Shown here: piece after piece, positions 27,593 through 36,293 of the stretch
Layout of the letters: each line of letters begins with the position of its first letter
Numbering within the stretch: the first letter of the stretch is position 1
Source: Cognatilysobacter tabacisoli
GTDB lineage: Bacteria > Pseudomonadota > Gammaproteobacteria > Xanthomonadales > Xanthomonadaceae
Assembly (NCBI RefSeq): GCF_003586305.1
Contig: NZ_QXJI01000001.1
Coordinates: 310,001 to 374,000, forward strand
Reading direction: 5' to 3'
Length of the DNA stretch: 64,000 nt
Notes under the pieces: model-generated
Database searches by the model: none
Told to the model about the DNA's origin: nothing
The model's input: only the letters and a program-made list of their open reading frames with translations
Translations under genes and position numbers: made by a program

Positions 27593-28609
27593 TCACAACG
27601 GACGCTTGCCGCTGTCGCCGGCGACTTCGCGCACCAGCCTCGGCACGAGGTATCCCGACAGCCGCGCCGCCAGCGCGGCGTGAAGCGCGCGTGCCCGGTC
27701 GTCGGGCACCTCGAAGTGCGCCGCGCCGTGGACGCGGTCCAGCTGGTGCAGGTAGTAGGGCAGCACGCCGGCGCGGTGGCCGCGCTCGGACAGCTCGGCC
27801 AGCGCGTCCACTGAATCGTTCACGCCGCGCAGCAGCACGGCCTGGTTGAGCAGCATCGCGCCGGCGTCGCGCAGCCGGCGCAGCGCGGCGTCGACGTTCG
27901 CGTCGAACTCGCGCGCGTGGTTGGCGTGCAGCACCACCGTCACCGGCCACGGCAGCCGGCCCAGCCACGACAGCAACTCGTCGTCGACCCGCTCGGGCAG
28001 CACCACGGGCAGGCGGGTATGGATGCGCACGCGCCTGAGGTGCGCGACGTCCGCCAGCGCGTCGGTCAGTTCGGCGAGCTTCGGCGTCGACAGCGACCAC
28101 GGGTCGCCTCCGGACAGGATCACCTCGTCGATCGACGCGTCCCCGCGGATCGCCTCGATCGCCTCGCGCCAGCCCGCGGCCGCGGCCGTCTCCTCGGCAT
28201 ACGGAAAGTGCCGGCGGAAGCAGTAGCGGCAGTGGATCGCGCAGCTGCCGGTGGTGACCAGCAGCGCGCGGCCGCGGTACTTGCGGATCACGCCGTGGCC
28301 GGCCTTGGCCGCCGCGTCGCCGACCGCGTCGAGGCTGAAGCCCGGCACGGGGCGCATCTCGTCGTCGAGCGGCAGCACCTGGCGCAGCAGCGGGTCGGCC
28401 GCGTCGCCATGGCGCATGCGCGCGACGAAGCCGCGCGGCACGCGCAGCGGGAACTGCGCGGCGGCGGCGGCGGAGAGCGCCGGCACGCGGCCGTCGAGGC
28501 CGAGCAGCGACAGCAGCTCGCGCGGGTCGCGGACGGCGTCGCGCCACAGCGCCTGCCAGCGAGGCGGGGCGGGGGCGGGCTGCAGGGGCAGGGGGGCAGC
28601 GGGTATCAT
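27593..28609 (-). CDS. epmB: EF-P beta-lysylation protein EpmB (lysine 2,3-aminomutase family)
   Basis: EpmB is a radical-SAM, PLP-dependent aminomutase that makes (R)-beta-lysine for attachment to elongation factor P. The 338-residue protein has the cluster motif [15 protein letters not shown], then [12 protein letters not shown] and [13 protein letters not shown]. Late in the chain lies [19 protein letters not shown], which contains family PLP-site residues. The start [10 protein letters not shown] at 28609 gives the family length. It is divergent from efp across 121 bp, a common arrangement that supports the assignment. Confidence 0.94.
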   Translation of the reverse strand: MIPAAPLPLQPAPAPPRWQALWRDAVRDPRELLSLLGLDGRVPALSAAAAAQFPLRVPRGFVARMRHGDAADPLLRQVLPLDDEMRPVPGFSLDAVGDAAAKAGHGVIRKYRGRALLVTTGSCAIHCRYCFRRHFPYAEETAAAAGWREAIEAIRGDASIDEVILSGGDPWSLSTPKLAELTDALADVAHLRRVRIHTRLPVVLPERVDDELLSWLGRLPWPVTVVLHANHAREFDANVDAALRRLRDAGAMLLNQAVLLRGVNDSVDALAELSERGHRAGVLPYYLHQLDRVHGAAHFEVPDDRARALHAALAARLSGYLVPRLVREVAGDSGKRPL

Positions 28610-28662
28610 GGCGGACCGGTTTTCCTTGCGTGCGGGCCCGCGGCCCGTCGCAACAGCCCGAC

Positions 28663-28668
28663 ATTCTA
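28663..28668 (-). promoter_or_regulatory. Candidate -10 box of epmB (TAGAAT)
   Basis: On the reverse strand GGCTAGAATGTC provides a TAGAAT hexamer 54 bp before the epmB ATG. No convincing -35 is seen. The same hexamer precedes cysS and phaB in this window. Confidence 0.4.
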
Positions 28669-28730
28669 GCCTTCGCCGCCCTCGCGGCGGCCCGGCGCCA
28701 CACCCAACACTTTCCGCAGGAGCTCCACCC

Positions 28731-29297
28731 ATGGCCAGCCTGGGCATGAACGACGTCAAGACCGGACAGAAGATCCTGGTCAACAACGACCCGTGCATCA
28801 TCACCGAGACCGAGTACGTCAAGCCGGGCAAGGGCCAGGCCTTCACCCGCATCAAGTACCGCAGCATCAAGTCCGGCCGCGTGGTCGAAATGACTATGAA
28901 GGCCACCGACAGCGTCGAACAGGCCGACGTGGTCGACACCGACATGCAGTATCTCTACTCCGATGGCGAGTACTGGCACTTCATGCAGCAGGAGACGTTC
29001 GAGCAGGTCCAGGCCGACAAGGCCGGCATGGCCGGCGCCGAGAAGTGGCTCAAGGGCGAGGAGGCCTGCGTGGTCACGCTGTGGAATGGCACCCCGATCG
29101 CGGTGACGCCGCCGAACTTCGTCGAGCTGAAGATCGTCGAGACCGATCCGGGCGTCCGCGGCGACACCTCGGGCGGCGGCGGCAAGCCGGCCACGCTGGA
29201 GACCGGCGCGGTCGTGCGCGTGCCGCTGTTCGTGGCGCAGGACGAGATGATCAAGGTCGACACCCGCTCGGGCGAGTACGTCAGCCGCGTCAAGTAA
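28731..29297 (+). CDS. efp: Translation elongation factor P
   Basis: EF-P relieves ribosome stalling at polyproline stretches. The 188-residue protein has the three beta-barrel domains of the family. The loop PGKGQAF holds the lysine (corresponding to E. coli Lys34) that EpmA/EpmB modify. Later family blocks are [19 protein letters not shown] and the C-terminal [27 protein letters not shown] precedes the ATG by about nine bases. epmB is divergent; epmA and epmC are not in the window. A GGCGGGC-CCGC-GCCCGCC hairpin without a T tract follows the stop. Confidence 0.97.
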   Translation: MASLGMNDVKTGQKILVNNDPCIITETEYVKPGKGQAFTRIKYRSIKSGRVVEMTMKATDSVEQADVVDTDMQYLYSDGEYWHFMQQETFEQVQADKAGMAGAEKWLKGEEACVVTLWNGTPIAVTPPNFVELKIVETDPGVRGDTSGGGGKPATLETGAVVRVPLFVAQDEMIKVDTRSGEYVSRVK

Positions 29298-29450
29298 GCG
29301 CGGCGAGGCGGGCCCGCGCCCGCCGCACCCGCCGGCGGTGGCGGCGCTCGCCGGTTGCCGAACGGCGGCCGGGCACGCGGCATGCGCCCGCCCGCACACC
29401 CGGCGCCGCGCATGGGGCGCGCGCCGACAGGCCAGAACGAAGGACACCGC

Positions 29451-30794
29451 ATGACCCACGACACCGCGCGCCAGCCCTGCGACCTGCTGATCGAGGCCGG
29501 CTGGGTGGTGCCGGTGGAGCCGCATGCAGTGGTCCTCGAGGACCATGCGGTCGTGGTCACCGGCGGAGCGATCGTCGCGGTGCTGCCGACCGACGAGGCC
29601 CGGCTCCGCTACGCGCCGACCGAGACCGTCGCCCGCCCGGGCCACGCGCTGATCCCCGGCCTGGTCAACGCGCACGTGCACAACCCGATGACCCTGCTGC
29701 GCGGGGTCGCCGACGACCTGCCGCTGATGCAGTGGCTGCAGGGCCACATCTGGCCGATCGAGGCCGAGGTGATCGGGCCGGAGTTCGTCGCCGACGGCAT
29801 CGCCCTGGCCATTGCCGAGATGCTGCGCGGCGGCACCACCTGCTGCAACGAGAACTACTTCTTCCCCGACGTGCAGGCCGCGGTCTACAAGCGCCACGGC
29901 TTCCGCGCGCGGGTCGGCCTGCCGGTGATCGACTTCCCGACGGCGTGGGCGAAGTCGTCGGACGAGTACTTCGACCGGGCCGGCGAGGTCCACGACCAGT
30001 GGCGCGGCGACCCGCTGGTGGCGATGGCCTTCGCCCCGCACGCCCCGTACACCGTGTCCGACGCGAACTTCGAGCGCATCCGCATGCTCGCCGACCAGCT
30101 CGACGTGCCGGTGCACTGCCACATCCACGAGACCGCGCACGAAGTGGCCGAGTCGCAGCAGCTGCACGGCCAGCGGCCGCTGGCCCGGCTCGACCGACTC
30201 GGCCTCGTCAACGACCGCCTGATCGCCGTGCACATGACCCAGCTGACCGACGCCGAGATCGAGCTGTGCGCCCAGCGCGGGGTCAGCGTGGCCCACTGCG
30301 CCGAATCCAACCTCAAGCTCGCCTCAGGCTTCTGCCCGGTCGGCAAGCTGGTGAAGGCCGGCGTGAACCTGGCGATCGGCACCGACGGCTGCGCCAGCAA
30401 CAACGACCTCGACATGGTCGGCGAGATGCGTACGGCCGCGCTGCTGGCCAAGGCCGTCGCCGAGGACGCGTCGGCGCTCGACGCGGCCACCGCGCTGCGC
30501 GCGGCGACGCTCGGCGGGGCCAAGGCGCTGGGATTCGAGGCGCAGGCCGGCTCGATCGAGGCCGGCAAGCAGGCCGACCTGGCGTGCATCGACCTCACGG
30601 CGCTCGAGACCCAGCCGCTGCACCACGTGCTGTCGCAGCTGGTCTACGCGGCCGGCCGGCACCAGGTCAGCGACGTGTGGATCGCCGGCCAGCCCAAGCT
30701 GCGCGAGCGCGCGCTGGTCGACATCGACACGGCGGCGCTGGTCGCCAACGCCGAACAGTGGCGCCGCCGCATCGCCGCGATCCGCGTCTCGTAA
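29451..30794 (+). CDS. mtaD: 5-methylthioadenosine/S-adenosylhomocysteine deaminase
   Basis: The 447-residue amidohydrolase matches the TRZ/ATZ-MtaD family, which deaminates methylthioadenosine and S-adenosylhomocysteine. The metal ligands are visible: HVHNP (the two N-terminal His), HIHETAHE, the histidine before MTQLTD, and Asp in GTDGCASNNDLDM. A substrate-side pattern FAPHAPYTVSD is also present. AAGGA lies seven bases before ATG 29451. It is followed by ubiG after only 21 bp. SAH is the product of UbiG, so a link through methylation by-products is plausible but inferred. Confidence 0.87.
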   Translation: MTHDTARQPCDLLIEAGWVVPVEPHAVVLEDHAVVVTGGAIVAVLPTDEARLRYAPTETVARPGHALIPGLVNAHVHNPMTLLRGVADDLPLMQWLQGHIWPIEAEVIGPEFVADGIALAIAEMLRGGTTCCNENYFFPDVQAAVYKRHGFRARVGLPVIDFPTAWAKSSDEYFDRAGEVHDQWRGDPLVAMAFAPHAPYTVSDANFERIRMLADQLDVPVHCHIHETAHEVAESQQLHGQRPLARLDRLGLVNDRLIAVHMTQLTDAEIELCAQRGVSVAHCAESNLKLASGFCPVGKLVKAGVNLAIGTDGCASNNDLDMVGEMRTAALLAKAVAEDASALDAATALRAATLGGAKALGFEAQAGSIEAGKQADLACIDLTALETQPLHHVLSQLVYAAGRHQVSDVWIAGQPKLRERALVDIDTAALVANAEQWRRRIAAIRVS

Positions 30795-30815
30795 GCGAAC
30801 CCGACAGGCCCCCCG

Positions 30816-31541
30816 ATGACCGGACCGAACGACCAGAATTTCAGCCAGGCCGAACTCGACAAGTTCGGTGCGCTCGCCAACCGCTGGTGGGACCCGGAAG
30901 GCCCGCAGAAGCCGCTGCACGCGCTGAACCCGGCGCGGCTGGGCTATGTCGCCGAGCGCGTGGCGCTGCGCGGCGCGCGCGTGCTCGACGTCGGCTGCGG
31001 TGCCGGCCTGCTCAGCGAGGCGCTGGCCAGCGCCGGTGCGGACGTGACCGCGCTCGACCTGGCGCCGGAGCTGATCAAGGTGGCCAAGCTGCATCGGCTC
31101 GAAACCGGCGTGCAGGTCGAGTACCGCGAGCAGTCGGTCGAGTCGCTGGCCGAGCAGGCGCCGGCGAGCTTCGACGCGATCACCTGCATGGAAATGCTCG
31201 AGCACGTGCCGGACCCGGGCTCGATCATCCGCGCGTGCGCCACGCTGCTGAAGCCCGGTGGGCGGCTGTTCCTGTCCACGCTCAACCGCACCCCGGCGGC
31301 GTTCGCGCTGGCCGTGGTCGGCGCGGAGTACGTCGCGCGCCTGCTGCCGAAGGGCACCCACCAGTACCGGGACTTCATCAAGCCGTCGGAGCTCGCCGCG
31401 TGGCTGCGCGCCGCCGGTCTCCAGCTCGAGGACGTGAGCGGGCTGATGTACGAGCCGTGGCGCAACGCCGCGCGCGTGATCGCGCGCACCGACGTCAACT
31501 ACCTGGCCTGCGCGCGCAAGCCGGAGGCGTCGGGCGAATGA
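30816..31541 (+). CDS. ubiG: Ubiquinone biosynthesis O-methyltransferase
   Basis: UbiG carries out both O-methylations of ubiquinone synthesis using S-adenosylmethionine. The 241-residue protein has the family N-terminus ([20 protein letters not shown]), the SAM motif [26 protein letters not shown], and the C-terminal hydrophobic segment [32 protein letters not shown] is also typical. Its stop overlaps the gph start by 4 nt. Confidence 0.96.
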   Translation: MTGPNDQNFSQAELDKFGALANRWWDPEGPQKPLHALNPARLGYVAERVALRGARVLDVGCGAGLLSEALASAGADVTALDLAPELIKVAKLHRLETGVQVEYREQSVESLAEQAPASFDAITCMEMLEHVPDPGSIIRACATLLKPGGRLFLSTLNRTPAAFALAVVGAEYVARLLPKGTHQYRDFIKPSELAAWLRAAGLQLEDVSGLMYEPWRNAARVIARTDVNYLACARKPEASGE

Positions 31542-32221
31542 GCGGGATCGCGTCGTCGTTCCCGAAGGGCGTGCTGTTCGACCTCGACGGCACGCTGCTC
31601 GACAGCGCGCCGGACTTCGTCGCCACCGTCAACGTGATGCGCGCCGACCGGGGTCGCGGGCCGATCGCGCTGGACGCGCTGCGACCGCACGTGTCGAAGG
31701 GCGCGCGCGCGATGACCGCGGCCGCGTTCGCCGATGTCGATCCGGCCGAGCGCGACGGCTGGATCCCGGAGTTCCTCGAGGTGTATCGCCGCGAACTCGG
31801 TCGCCACGGCGGGCTGTTCGACGGAGTCGCGACGATGCTCGAGCGGCTGGAGGCCGCCGGCACGCCGTGGGGCATCGTCACCAACAAGCCCGAGGGGCTA
31901 GCCGCGGCGCTGATGCCGCTGCTGGGGTGGGAGCAGCGCTGCGCGGTGCTGATCGGCGGCGACACGCTGCCGGTGCGCAAGCCCCACCCGCTGCCGCTGA
32001 CGGTCGCGGCCGAGCGCCTCGGCGTCGCGGCCGCCGACTGCGTTTACGTCGGCGACGACGAACGCGACATCGAGGCGGCGCGCGCCGCCGGCATGGCGTC
32101 GATCGTCGCGCTGTGGGGCTACCGGCTGCCCGACGACGCGCCGGAGGCCTGGGGTGGCGACGTCCTCGTCGAGCACCCGGACCACCTGCACGCCGCCGAC
32201 GCGTGGCCGTCGCGCCCGTGA
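31538..32221 (+). CDS. gph: Phosphoglycolate phosphatase (HAD family)
   Basis: The 227-residue HAD hydrolase has DLDGTLLDS with the nucleophile Asp, WGIVTNKP (motif II Thr), the Lys in VRKPHPLPL, and [13 protein letters not shown]. It probably removes the phosphate from 2-phosphoglycolate, formed when 3'-phosphoglycolate DNA ends are repaired. ubiG-gph pairs are common in gammaproteobacteria. A MupP-like N-acetylmuramate-6-phosphate phosphatase role is a known alternative for genes in this position. It overlaps its neighbours on both sides by 4 nt (ATGA and GTGA). Confidence 0.88.
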   Translation: MSGIASSFPKGVLFDLDGTLLDSAPDFVATVNVMRADRGRGPIALDALRPHVSKGARAMTAAAFADVDPAERDGWIPEFLEVYRRELGRHGGLFDGVATMLERLEAAGTPWGIVTNKPEGLAAALMPLLGWEQRCAVLIGGDTLPVRKPHPLPLTVAAERLGVAAADCVYVGDDERDIEAARAAGMASIVALWGYRLPDDAPEAWGGDVLVEHPDHLHAADAWPSRP

Positions 32222-32940
32222 CCGACGCCCCGCCGCGGTCCGACGACCCGGTCGATGCGTTCATCGACAAGTGGCGCGCGCGCTGGCCGGAGTGGCAGAT
32301 CGCCGAGGTGTTCGTGCCGGCCGGGCAGCGACTGCCGGCGCTGGCGTGGGGCAGCCTGCAGCAGGAGCTGCTCGACGCCGCCTGGGGCGGCAGCGACCCG
32401 CGCCCCGGCGACGCCAAGCTCGCGTGGTGGCAGGAAGAGTTGAACGGCTGGGCCGGCGGCGCGCGTCGCCACCCGCTCGGCGCGGTGCTGCAGCGATCGG
32501 CGGCGCCGTGGCGCGACCTCTCGGCGGCGCTGCCGTCGTTGCGCGCCGCACGCGAGCGTCCGGTCGATGCCGACGAGGCCGCGGGCTCGCTGCGGCCGGT
32601 GGCGCTCGCGATGGTTCGGATCGACGCGGCGCTGTTCGCCGGCACCGCCGTCGATCCGTCGGCGATCGATCTGGCGCTTCGGCAGCTGCAGCACCACCGG
32701 GTGCTCGTCGACGCGCCCACCGCGGTCCCGCTGTCGGTGCTCGCCGCCGTGGGTGAAGCGGGCGGGGCGGCCGAGTGGTCGGCGCGACTGCTGGCCGATT
32801 GGCCGGTCGCGCCGGCGGCGGCCGTGCCGCGGCGGGTGCACGCGGCGATCGTGCGCGCCCGGCTGCAGCGCGGCGCGGCCGCTCGGCCGCTGCCGGCCTG
32901 GGCGGCGCTGTGGTCCGCGTGGCGCGTGGCCCGCAACTGA
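32218..32940 (+). CDS. Squalene/phytoene-synthase-like protein, probably non-enzymatic
   Basis: The 240-residue protein resembles the trans-isoprenyl-diphosphate synthase (head-to-head) fold. The clearest match is DAKLAWWQEELNGW followed by RRHPLGAVL, a pattern found in squalene/phytoene synthases and in NDUFAF6-like proteins. The first Asp-rich DxxxD motif needed for catalysis is not seen and the chain is short, so it may be a non-catalytic relative. The GTG at 32218 overlaps the gph stop (GTGA), which decides the start; a GTG at 32203 is in frame. The function is unknown. Confidence 0.65.
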   Translation: MTDAPPRSDDPVDAFIDKWRARWPEWQIAEVFVPAGQRLPALAWGSLQQELLDAAWGGSDPRPGDAKLAWWQEELNGWAGGARRHPLGAVLQRSAAPWRDLSAALPSLRAARERPVDADEAAGSLRPVALAMVRIDAALFAGTAVDPSAIDLALRQLQHHRVLVDAPTAVPLSVLAAVGEAGGAAEWSARLLADWPVAPAAAVPRRVHAAIVRARLQRGAAARPLPAWAALWSAWRVARN

Positions 32941-33028
32941 CCGTTGCAGGGCCCGGGCCGGCCGGCGCGGGCCCGGCCGCTAGAATGGCGGCGTTGCGAA
33001 ATCCCCCGCTGCCCCCATCCAGGCCGAC

Positions 33029-33958
33029 GTGACCCCGATCTCTCCCGTTCCGCGCCGCCTTCCCGACGTCGCCCATGACGCGCCGGCGGCCGCGCGTCCG
33101 CTCGACTGGGTCGGCATGTCCAACATCGCGCTGCCGGTCCGGGTGGCCACGGCCGGCGGCGACCCCATCCAGGTGGCTGCGTCGGTCGACGTCGCGGTCG
33201 ACCTGCGCGACGCGGCCGCGCGCGGCATTCACATGTCGCGCCTGTACCTGCAGCTGCAGCACGCGTTCGCCAGCGAGGCGGTGACGCCCGCCGGGCTGCG
33301 CCGCGTGCTGCAGAACCTGGTCGACACGCAGGCCGGGCTGTCGTCGAGCGCGCGGCTGGTGCTGCGCTACGAGCAGCTTCTGCTGCGCAACGCGCTGGCC
33401 AGCGACAACGCCGGCTGGAAACGCTACCCGGTCGAGATCGACGCGAGCCTCGTCGACGGCCACCTGCATCTCGCACTGCGCTTCAGCGTCGAGTACTCCA
33501 GCACGTGCCCGGCCTCGGCCGCGCTGTCGCGCCAGCTCAACGCCGACCGTTTCGCCCAGGACTTCGCCGACGCCCGCCCGCTCGCCGCGGCGGTGCACGA
33601 CTGGCTGTCGTCCGAGCGTGGACTGGCGGCGACCCCGCATGCGCAGCGCAGCCGCGCCGACGTGCGCGTGGAATTGAGGCCGGCGTTCGACGAACTGCCG
33701 CTGGTCGCGCTCATCGACGCGCTGGAAGACGCGCTGGCGACGCCGGTCCAGACCGCGGTCAAGCGCGAGGACGAGCAGGCCTTCGCCCAGCTCAATGCGG
33801 CGAACCTGATGTTCTGCGAGGACGCCGCGCGCCGCGTCGCCGCGGCGCTGTCCCGCGACGCCCGCGTGGCGCGCTTCGAGGCGACGGTTGCCCACTTCGA
33901 AAGCCTGCACGCGCATGACGCCGTCGCGACGGTGCGGGGCGAGGGCGCTCCGGTCTAG
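33029..33958 (+). CDS. folE2: GTP cyclohydrolase FolE2 (type IB)
   Basis: The 309-residue protein has the FolE2 signature PLDWVGMSNIALPV near the N-terminus. Later blocks include FSVEYSSTCPASAALSRQL with the active-site Cys, and HAQRSRADVRVEL. FolE2 makes dihydroneopterin triphosphate for folate and can work without zinc, so it is often induced by zinc shortage. The GTG at 33029 is needed to include the conserved N-terminus; the first in-frame ATG is too far inside. No Zur-like palindrome is evident just upstream. Confidence 0.93.
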   Translation: MTPISPVPRRLPDVAHDAPAAARPLDWVGMSNIALPVRVATAGGDPIQVAASVDVAVDLRDAAARGIHMSRLYLQLQHAFASEAVTPAGLRRVLQNLVDTQAGLSSSARLVLRYEQLLLRNALASDNAGWKRYPVEIDASLVDGHLHLALRFSVEYSSTCPASAALSRQLNADRFAQDFADARPLAAAVHDWLSSERGLAATPHAQRSRADVRVELRPAFDELPLVALIDALEDALATPVQTAVKREDEQAFAQLNAANLMFCEDAARRVAAALSRDARVARFEATVAHFESLHAHDAVATVRGEGAPV

Positions 33959-33999
33959 CTGGCCCATCGGCCTGCGGCGACGGTCGGCCCCCCGCGGTC

Positions 34000-34026
34000 T
34001 TGACGGCCGTCACATTCGGCTATGCT
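34000..34026 (+). promoter_or_regulatory. Candidate promoter of the 7TM diguanylate cyclase gene
   Basis: TTGACG (34000-34005) and TATGCT (34021-34026) are separated by 15 bp, slightly short for sigma-70. They lie 30 bp upstream of the start codon. Confidence 0.4.
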
Positions 34027-34055
34027 CGCCCGGACACGGTGTCGGAACGGGCGGA

Positions 34056-35744
34056 ATGGGGAAGCCCCTGCGTCGAGGATGGCTCGTGCTGGCCGCATGG
34101 CTGGCACTGACGGGCGTGGCTGCGGCGCAGTCGCCGTTGGCCCTCGCCCGCCTGTCCGGCGACCCGCCGCCGGGGCAGGTGGTCAGCGGAGCCCTCGATG
34201 AGCAGTTCGAACGCGTCGAAGGCCCAGCGGTGCTGGAACCGGCCGAGCCCGGGCCGCACTGGTGGCGCCTCACCGCGACCCGCGACGTGGCGCCGAACGG
34301 CGCGCCGCAGCTGGTGATCGCCAATCCGCATCTGAATCGCCTCGAGGTGTGGCGGCCAGGCCAGGGCACGCCGGACCAGCGCGCCACGGTCGGCCGGCAC
34401 GCGGATCCCAGCTTCTCCGCGCGTGCGCTGGTGGTCGCGCTGCCCGACGGGTTGTGGGCCGGGCAGCACGTCTACCTGAGGATGCAGGTGCGCACGCCGG
34501 CGGCGATGCCGGTCACCGTCGAGCCGCTGGCGCAGGTCCACCGCAGCGACCTGGTCCACGTCGCGTGGCGCACGGCTGTGCTCGTGACGATGCTGGTGCT
34601 GGCCGTGCTCGCGCTGGGCTTCTGGCTCGGCGGCGGCGAGCGCGGGTTCGCGTACCTGATGGTGTCGCTGCTCGCGCACGTGGGATTCCTCGTCGCCGAC
34701 GGCGGCGAGATCCGGCTGCTGCCGTGGCTGGCCAACCTGCTCGGCCAGGACCTGCGCGCCGGACGCCTGTTCGGCGCGATCGGGGCGATCGCCGGGATCG
34801 GCTTCCTCAACTTCTACCTCGATCTGTCGGCGCGCCAGCCGCGGGTCATGCGGATCCTCAAGGCCTGCAGCGTGACGATGGGGCTGGTGCTCGTCGCGAC
34901 CTTCTTCACGATGGCGCCGGCGGTTGCGGTCGGTGCCAACGTGGTGGTGCTCGTCGTCGCCGCCGCCATGCTGTGGGCCACGATCACCGCCGCACGCCGG
35001 CGCGAGCGCGCCGCGCTGTTCCTGGCCGTGTCGTGGACGCCGCTGCTGGCGGTGCTCGCCGTGCGCATCGGCGGCCTGCTCGGCGCCTGGCCGGTGCCGG
35101 CGTGGATGGCCTACGCCTTCCCCGCCAGCTTCGCGCTGGCCGGGCTGGTGCTGACGATCGGCTTCGCCGACAAGATGCAGCAGCTGCGCCGCGACCGCGA
35201 CCGCGCCAGCCAGCTGGCGTCGTTCGACGGGCTTACCGGCGCTGCCTCGCGCCAGATGATAGAGGAGCAGCTGCTTGCCGCCGTGGCCGCGGCCCACCGC
35301 CAGGGCCAGCCGCTGTCGGTGGTGTTCTTCGACATCGACCACTTCAAGCGTATCAACGACGAGCACGGCCACCTCGTCGGCGACCACTGCCTGCGAGTGA
35401 TCGCCCTGCGCACGCGCAACCGGCTGCGCACCTACGACCGGCTCGGCCGCTACGGTGGCGACGAGATGCTGGTGATCCTGCCGGACACGCGGCTGGGCGA
35501 GGCCTTCGGCGTGGCCGAAAACCTTCGCGCGGCGGTCAACTGCCGTCCGCTGTCGATCAACGGCGCCCGCATCCACGCCAGCCTCAGCCTCGGCGTGGCC
35601 GAGTTGGCCGCCGGCGAATCCGCCCACGACCTGCTTCAACGCGCCGACGCCGCGCTGTATGCAAGCAAGGCGCAGGGGCGCGACCGGGTCAGCGCGGACG
35701 CCACCGTCGCGCCCGAGCCCGCGGCCAGCGCCGAAGTGGCCTGA
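34056..35744 (+). CDS. Membrane diguanylate cyclase, 7TMR-DISM type (GGDEM)
   Basis: The 562-residue protein has a signal peptide (cleavage near VAAAQS) and a periplasmic DISMED2-like sensor of about 150 residues. Seven transmembrane helices (about residues 165-375) and a cytoplasmic GGDEF domain follow. The active site reads GGDEM (467-471), an unusual last residue. VFFDIDHFKRINDEHGHLVG and ADAALYASKAQGRD are normal, so activity is likely but should be checked. There is no RxxD inhibitory site at the usual place (RTYDRLGRYGGDE has RTYD one position out of register). The ATG at 34056 is preceded by a weak purine run. Confidence 0.86.
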   Translation: MGKPLRRGWLVLAAWLALTGVAAAQSPLALARLSGDPPPGQVVSGALDEQFERVEGPAVLEPAEPGPHWWRLTATRDVAPNGAPQLVIANPHLNRLEVWRPGQGTPDQRATVGRHADPSFSARALVVALPDGLWAGQHVYLRMQVRTPAAMPVTVEPLAQVHRSDLVHVAWRTAVLVTMLVLAVLALGFWLGGGERGFAYLMVSLLAHVGFLVADGGEIRLLPWLANLLGQDLRAGRLFGAIGAIAGIGFLNFYLDLSARQPRVMRILKACSVTMGLVLVATFFTMAPAVAVGANVVVLVVAAAMLWATITAARRRERAALFLAVSWTPLLAVLAVRIGGLLGAWPVPAWMAYAFPASFALAGLVLTIGFADKMQQLRRDRDRASQLASFDGLTGAASRQMIEEQLLAAVAAAHRQGQPLSVVFFDIDHFKRINDEHGHLVGDHCLRVIALRTRNRLRTYDRLGRYGGDEMLVILPDTRLGEAFGVAENLRAAVNCRPLSINGARIHASLSLGVAELAAGESAHDLLQRADAALYASKAQGRDRVSADATVAPEPAASAEVA

Positions 35745-35792
35745 TCGGTCGGCGAGCGCGCGGGCCGGACGTAGCAGGCGCGCGAGCGGGGG

Positions 35793-36283
35793 CCTCCAGA
35801 CGCGCGGTGGATGCCAACGCGCCGCCGCGCGCGACGCTGGGGTGCAACGGCGCCTTGGAAGAGAGGGCTATGGTTTCCGCTCGAGCACCAGCAGCGGATC
35901 GATGCGGACGTCGAACCGCGCCAGGTGCCACCAGACGCGCGGCCGGTTCCAACGCGCCGCCGCGCGCGACGCTAGGGTGCAACGGCGCCTCGAAGCGACC
36001 GCTAAGGTTTCCGTTCGAGCACCAGCAGCTGGTCGATGCGGACGTCGAACCGCGCCAGGTGCCTCCAGACGCGCGGCGGGTTCCAACGCGCCGCCGCGCG
36101 CGACGCCGGGGTGCAGCGGCGCCTCGAAAGAGACGGCTATGGTTTCCGCTCGAGCACCAGCAGCGGGTCGATGCGGACGTCGAACCGCGCAAGGTGCCAC
36201 CAGACGCGCGGCCGGGTCCAACGCGCCGCCGCGCGCGACGCTGGGGTGCAACGGCGGTGCGGGAAAGAGCGCTACGCCTCGAA
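35793..36283 (+). repeat. Tandem ~135-bp repeat carrying copies of the M23 gene 3' end
   Basis: This stretch between two convergent genes holds about 3.5 direct repeats. The block TCGAGCACCAGCAGC is at 35881, 36015 and 36150 (spacing 134 and 135 bp). A fourth, real occurrence is at 36307, inside the last codons of the M23 peptidase gene. The companion block CAGACGCGCGG is near 35797, 35932, 36067 and 36201. Read on the minus strand, each unit encodes the peptidase's C-terminus (FDVRIDPLLVLER) followed by a stop. The last interval is longer (157 bp) because of extra sequence around 36256-36280. There is no gene of its own here; open frames across it are artefacts of the repeat. Confidence 0.9.
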
Positions 36284-36293
36284 AGCGACGGAA

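Noticed and set aside
28793-32221. A 1142-codon plus-strand frame spanning efp, mtaD, ubiG and gph.
   Set aside because: Only its last 227 codons (gph) look like protein. The remainder is a shifted reading of three recognisable genes.
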